DNA from: Saccoglossus kowalevskii
Lineage: Eukaryota; Hemichordata; Enteropneusta; Harrimaniidae
Direction: 5' to 3'
Assembly: GCF_000003605.2 (NCBI RefSeq)
Contig: NW_003111977.1
Coordinates: forward strand, 54,041-77,729
DNA: 23,689 nucleotides
The notes beneath the pieces were generated by a model. That model was not told the DNA's origin. It searched no databases and saw only the letters and a list, made by a program, of their open reading frames with translations. Every line of letters starts with the position of its first letter. Position 1 is the first letter of the stretch. Below are positions 20,055-23,689 of the stretch, piece after piece. The position numbers were made by a program, and so were the translations under genes.

Positions 20055-21408
20055 AGTCCCCGTTCGGACGAAGTCCGAAAACGGGGACTTATAATTCGGT
20101 CTTCGTGCGTCCGTGCGTCCGTGTGTCCTTCCGGAGTCGTATCTCAGAATCCCTTGGACCGATTAAGTTCATTCTTTGCATGTGCCTAGTACTTTATGTG
20201 GGACATATGCACATGCAGTGGTTTAGCGATTCGATTCAAAATGGCCGACTGGCAGCCATCTTGTTTTTTGAAAATGTTGTATTTTGTACATGCTTTGTCA
20301 GTTTTCATTCAAACTTGGTACATAGATTATACATGTTAGGATACATGTCCATGATGATTTATTTCACAATTGGATCAAAGATGGCCGACTGGCAGCCATC
20401 TTGTTTTTTGAAAATGTCGTATTTTGGACATGCTTTGTCAGTTTTCATTCAAATTGAGTACATAGATCATACATGTTAGGATACATGTCCATGATGATTT
20501 ATTTCACAATTGGATCAAAGATGGCCGACTGGCAGCCATCTTGTTTTTTGAAAATGTCGTATTTTGGACATGCTTTGTCAGTTTTCATTCAAATTGAGTA
20601 CATAGATCATACATGTTAGGATACATGTCCCAGACTGTCCATGAGTTCCTGAGTCTGTCCGTCCGACCGTCCGTGTGTCCGTCTGTCCGTCTGTCCGTGC
20701 GTAAGTCTATCCAACGTCATATTTCAGAATCCTGTGGACCGATTCCGTTCATTCTTCGCATGTGCCTAGTACCTTATGTGGGGCATATGCACATGCAGTG
20801 GTTTAGCGATTCGATTCAAAATGGCCGACTTGCAGCCATCTTGTTTTTTGAAAATGTTGTATTTTGGACATGCTTCGTCAGTTGTCATTCAAACTTGGTA
20901 CATAGATTATACATGTTAGGATACACGTCCATGACGATTTATTTCGCAATTGGATCAAAGATGGTCGACTGGCAGGCATCTTGTTTTTGTTTTTTTATGC
21001 GGTATCTTGGACGTGCTCGGTCAGTTTTCATTCAAATTTGGCACATACATGTACTTTATACATGCTAGGATGCATGTCCATGACAATTTGTTTCAAAATC
21101 CGGTCAAGGATGGCCGATTGACAGCCATCTGACTTTTTGGCCTTACTACTATATTTCCACAATTTATGTACCATTTTCATTCGTATTTGGCACATACATC
21201 ATACATATCTGTAGTTTCATAATCAGATCAAAGATGGCCGAATAACGGCTTTTTTTATTTTGGCCATATTACTATGACACGAAACACATGTTTTGATGTA
21301 AATAAACAATCTGTTGTATATGCCACTTGTAACTCAAGTTTCAAGGACACGCTTGCGACAGCCCCTCCGCTTTAATATGATGAGCACAAAGAGAACTTAA
21401 CGGGGACT
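20055..21408. mobile_element. Hairpin-headed interspersed repeat with ~140-bp internal tandem units
   Basis: It opens with a hairpin at 20055-20089 (AGTCCCCGTTCGGAC, loop GAA, GTCCGAAAACGGGGACT), followed by a CGTCCGTG microsatellite. A unique head comes next (about 20125-20240), then tandem units led by ATGGCCGACT at 20241, 20381 and 20521. The head and microsatellite recur at about 20655-20820 with further units at 20821, 20961, 21110 and 21234. It closes with AACGGGGACT (21399-21408), the inverse of its start. The overlapping frames of 124 and 151 codons are translations of the repeat, not genes. It lies inside an intron of the transposase relic, just where an exon is missing. Confidence 0.85.
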
Positions 21409-21889
21409 GTGTCATTTTCAATGACTTGTTTTATTTAAAATGAGATGGTGGTATAGGAGTAGTACTGTTTTTAAATTCATATCTGATACTTCACTAGGAT
21501 AGCCAATAAGACGAATTGATGGTGCATATTTCTCTGTGGTTTGTTTGTGTTTTAGGAGAGAAACTTTCAGATGGAAAGGGCCTGACTGGTCTAGGGTGTT
21601 TGACGAAATCAGTTATAAATTCCATCCAAACATTTTACGGAATGGCTTTACGACATAACAAGGGTACCAGCACGTCGTGAATTTAGTCACATGACTACAT
21701 TCCTGAAATAGTGTACACACAATGACAGCATATTATCACATCATACGTTCCCTACGATGTAACAATATTCAATCTTTGGGTTGTTTTTCAGGGAATGCAG
21801 AGGCGATGAGCGAAAACACCAAAGCAATACTTGCCCACTATAGTAGTACGTATGAATCACCAAGACATCAACACTGCCCTACGTGTGCC

Positions 21890-21899
21890 GAGTCGAGTC
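21890..21899 (+). repeat. 5-bp tandem duplication GAGTC breaking the transposase frame
   Basis: GAGTCGAGTC lies between the codons for HCPT.A and WCKYQ. The duplicated five bases shift the frame exactly where the family has a continuous HCP...SWC motif, so it is an inactivating lesion. Confidence 0.85.
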
Positions 21900-22589
21900 A
21901 TGGTGTAAATACCAATTAGACCTGGTAACCGGAAAGAACACTTATCGGCCAATAAAACAACCATTCTCCAAAGCTGTCGTTGAAGTGCTTCAGCCGGAAA
22001 TTGACGCCTTGGCGAACGTGAATCTGCTCAAGGGCACTGAAATGTATTTGATGCAAAACTCAAATGAGTCATTGCATCATATGATATGGAATTTAGTGCT
22101 AAAGGAGCAGGACCACGGAGTGTCTAGTATTAACGTTGGCATTTGTATGGCAGTGGCACACTTTAACAGCGGCATAGAAAAGTTTAACTGTCGACTTTAC
22201 GAAGCGCTCAACCTTTCAGTCTCCAAATTTAGTCGACATGTGTGGCGCTCCATAGACAAAGAACGAATACGCGACTGTGAGGCAAAATCTACCAGTTCGA
22301 CAAAACAACGCAGAAAGTTTAACAAATACAAACACCTGAAAATGGTAGACAGATTCGAACACCAAGAAGGGCCGTCATATTCATCGGGGCAGTTCGTAAC
22401 CGGATCTATCGTGACACCGAAGACAACAAGAATACCCCCGATGTGCTTTGTGTGTAAGAAGCCACGAAAAGGTCACCCAAGAAAGAGATGCACGCCTGAA
22501 GCATAATATTATTGTGCTACTGCACCTAAATACGACATATTAACGTTTTCGTTTTTAATAATGCTGTAATAATTTTAATATTGCATATT

Positions 22590-22595
22590 AATAAA
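22590..22595 (+). terminator. Polyadenylation signal of the transposase relic
   Basis: AATAAA lies 84 nt after the stop codon that ends the last transposase exon, on the same strand. Confidence 0.5.
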
Positions 22596-23309
22596 ATAGT
22601 TTACAACAATACAGGAAATAATAATTTATTTTACAATTCAAATCTCTCCGATGCTCTCTACCATACTGGCAAAGTTGGAGATTTTTTTTTTCATCTTGCA
22701 CAATTTCTGTCTAGGCTCGGTTTTGCAGTATCTTCTGATATAAATAATTTGTGAAAAAAAACAAAGTCCAGACTTTGTTAGTCTACACTCCATCGCTCAA
22801 CAATGCAGTCTTTCACAGAAAAACCTGTCATGCATAAATTATATGACCAAATATAACAAGAAAATAACGCATATACATCCGGGCTTGTTGTGGAGTTGAT
22901 TCGTTAATTTTGTCGGCATTTTCAATTCGTGCATGTTTTCCTCATGCTTTCCAACTGCGACAAAGCCACAAGACTCATTGAGTTTGTTGTATCAAGCCCT
23001 GGATACACAGTGTTGGTATCATGGAACTAGAAAGGTACCTTATAACTGACATAGATATACTTCATTGTCGATTGCTCTAAATCCCAAATATGATCTAACG
23101 TCAACTACTAGTAGCAAATGACAAGAAATTTGCGTAAATATAAGGGCCACTCCCGGTAGAATGAAGCACCTCCCCTTACCGGTTGTCAGATTGGTCTAGA
23201 GAAACTGCTCTATAGAAATAGAGAATTTTGTACAGTTAATAGAAACAGTAACATTTGTATTCCCGATTTTTTTCGTGTCATGTCTCTCGAATTACTAGTA
23301 TCATTTTTT
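22596..23309. other. Non-coding stretch in the NADSYN1 intron
   Basis: I see no gene here. A perfect 9-bp stem, AACAAAGTC-CA-GACTTTGTT, lies at about 22762-22781. No inverted match to the region upstream of the transposase could be found by eye, so the element's right end is undetermined. Confidence 0.45.
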
Positions 23310-23689
23310 GACTCCCATGTGCGAAGCACAAAATGGGAGTCTTTGCAGTTAGTGTGTCTGTATGTGTGTATGTGTGTATGTGTGTATGTGTGTATGTGTG
23401 TATGTGTGTGTGTATGTGTGTCCGACTGTTCCACTGCTATCTCAAGAACCATACATCGGTTTTTGATGAAACTTAGTGCATAGATGCTCTGGGCCAATGC
23501 GCAGATTTGATTAGGTTTTGGTAAAAATCCATGCTCGTTAATTACCTAATTTGCATGATAATTAGCTAATTTTTAGCTGTTCTATGACTGTTCCACTGAT
23601 ATCTAAAGAACCACTCATTGGATTTTGATGAAACTTGGTACATAGATGCTCTGAACATATGCGCAGATTTGATTAATTTTTGGTAAAAA
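23310..23689. mobile_element. Second hairpin-headed repeat, runs off the window end
   Basis: The hairpin at 23310-23341 is GACTCCCATGTGC, loop GAA, GCACAAAATGGGAGTC. It is followed by a TGTGTATG microsatellite (about 23353-23420) and then tandem units of 162 bp (GACTGTTCCACTG at 23424 and 23586). The units contain GAAACTT(G/A)GT(A/G)CATAGATG, close to the AAACTTGGTACATAGAT phrase in the 20055-21408 element. The architecture is the same but the sequence is mostly different. Confidence 0.75.

Larger units (their letters stand above)
18719..22506 (+). pseudogene. Decayed Mutator-like (MULE-type) transposase gene with introns
   Basis: The segments, in family order, are: 18719-about 19150 (MPRKRRR start, acidic DDDTDTSDDDEE, CSGC...CSSC cysteine pairs); about 19156-19450 (GKGRRALKKFSSYMGLPSP, coiled helix, first catalytic Asp in AVSVDGLW at 19381); about 19754-19881 (HEPKCQANYEESSKQME, FERSLEKY); 19968-20032 (second Asp in FVGDGDE); 21556-21663 (KLSDGKGL, FYGMALRHN); and 21792-22506 (HCP...WCKYQ, third acidic residue in NSNESLHH at 22066, C-terminal CFVC-x6-H-x4-C knuckle). 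This matches the Mutator-like transposase domain family found in many invertebrates. Lesions: a frame change with lost residues at 19150-19156, a frame change near 19770, an absent exon expected between 20032 and 21556, and a 5-bp duplication at 21890-21899. It lies in the NADSYN1 intron in the same orientation. An AATAAA at 22590 follows the stop. Confidence 0.88.

Noticed and set aside
20105-21068. Open frames of 124 and 151 codons with repeated tryptophan-serine-aspartate phrases
   Set aside because: They are translations of the tandem units of the hairpin-headed repeat; the frame survives only because unit lengths and composition permit it.
21722-21919. 65-codon frame beginning in an intron before the last transposase exon
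   Set aside because: The part before 21792 is intron (acceptor TTTTTCAG at 21791); the rest is already counted as transposase.
23210-23497. Thr-His-rich minus-strand frame and Cys-Val-rich plus-strand frame
   Set aside because: Both are translations of the TGTGTATG microsatellite.
1-23689. CRISPR array, prokaryotic operon or phage content
   Set aside because: Introns, exon phases and animal gene families show a eukaryotic nuclear sequence; the regular repeats are tandem without spacers of CRISPR type.

Overview
This is animal nuclear DNA: AT-rich, mostly non-coding, with short exons bounded by GT...AG introns, microsatellites and remains of several transposon classes. The two host genes are a kelch-like (KLHL) gene and a glutamine-dependent NAD synthetase gene. 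The repeat content, with Mutator-like transposase, MITEs, a 5S-like SINE fragment and hairpin-headed repeats, suggests a marine invertebrate such as a non-vertebrate deuterostome or lophotrochozoan. The species cannot be named from the sequence alone.

Layout. At 857-1021 (+) there is a lone first exon of a RecQ-type helicase that lacks the Walker A lysine and has no visible continuation. Positions 1070-4675 are non-coding, with a diverged tandem repeat (3597-3950) and a 5S rRNA-like sequence (about 4062-4145). A complete KLHL gene lies on the minus strand. Its coding exons run from 13428 down to a stop at 5116, a probable 5' UTR exon lies near 14736-14825, and 3' UTR/poly(A) signals lie near 4676-4746. 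It encodes BTB, BACK and a six-bladed kelch propeller of about 620 residues. NADSYN1 starts head-to-head on the plus strand, with coding exons at 17178-17262 and 17915-17975. Its second visible coding intron runs past the window end and contains a decayed, intron-bearing Mutator-like transposase gene (18719-22506). That gene is itself interrupted by a 1.35 kb hairpin-headed repeat (20055-21408). A second repeat of the same architecture starts at 23310.

Main discovery candidate. KLHL exons at 6018-6182 and 5809-5973 are homologous, both exactly 165 nt, both phase 1-1, and each encodes one kelch blade. Only a 44-nt intron separates them. Using one or the other gives exactly six blades; using both duplicates a blade's core strand back-to-back. 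This is the signature of a mutually exclusive exon pair, with the short intron as a likely steric block. In addition, several exon edges of this gene sit in or next to local tandem duplications (127 bp x4, 25 bp x2, 77 bp x3-4 and 40 bp x2), some of which replicate splice donors.

How the genes relate: KLHL and NADSYN1 probably share a divergent promoter region at about 14.8-15.1 kb. KLHL proteins are generally CUL3 ubiquitin-ligase adaptors, with the propeller binding substrate, so a blade swap would be a substrate-selection switch (inference). NADSYN1 makes NAD from deamido-NAD. No functional link between them is evident.
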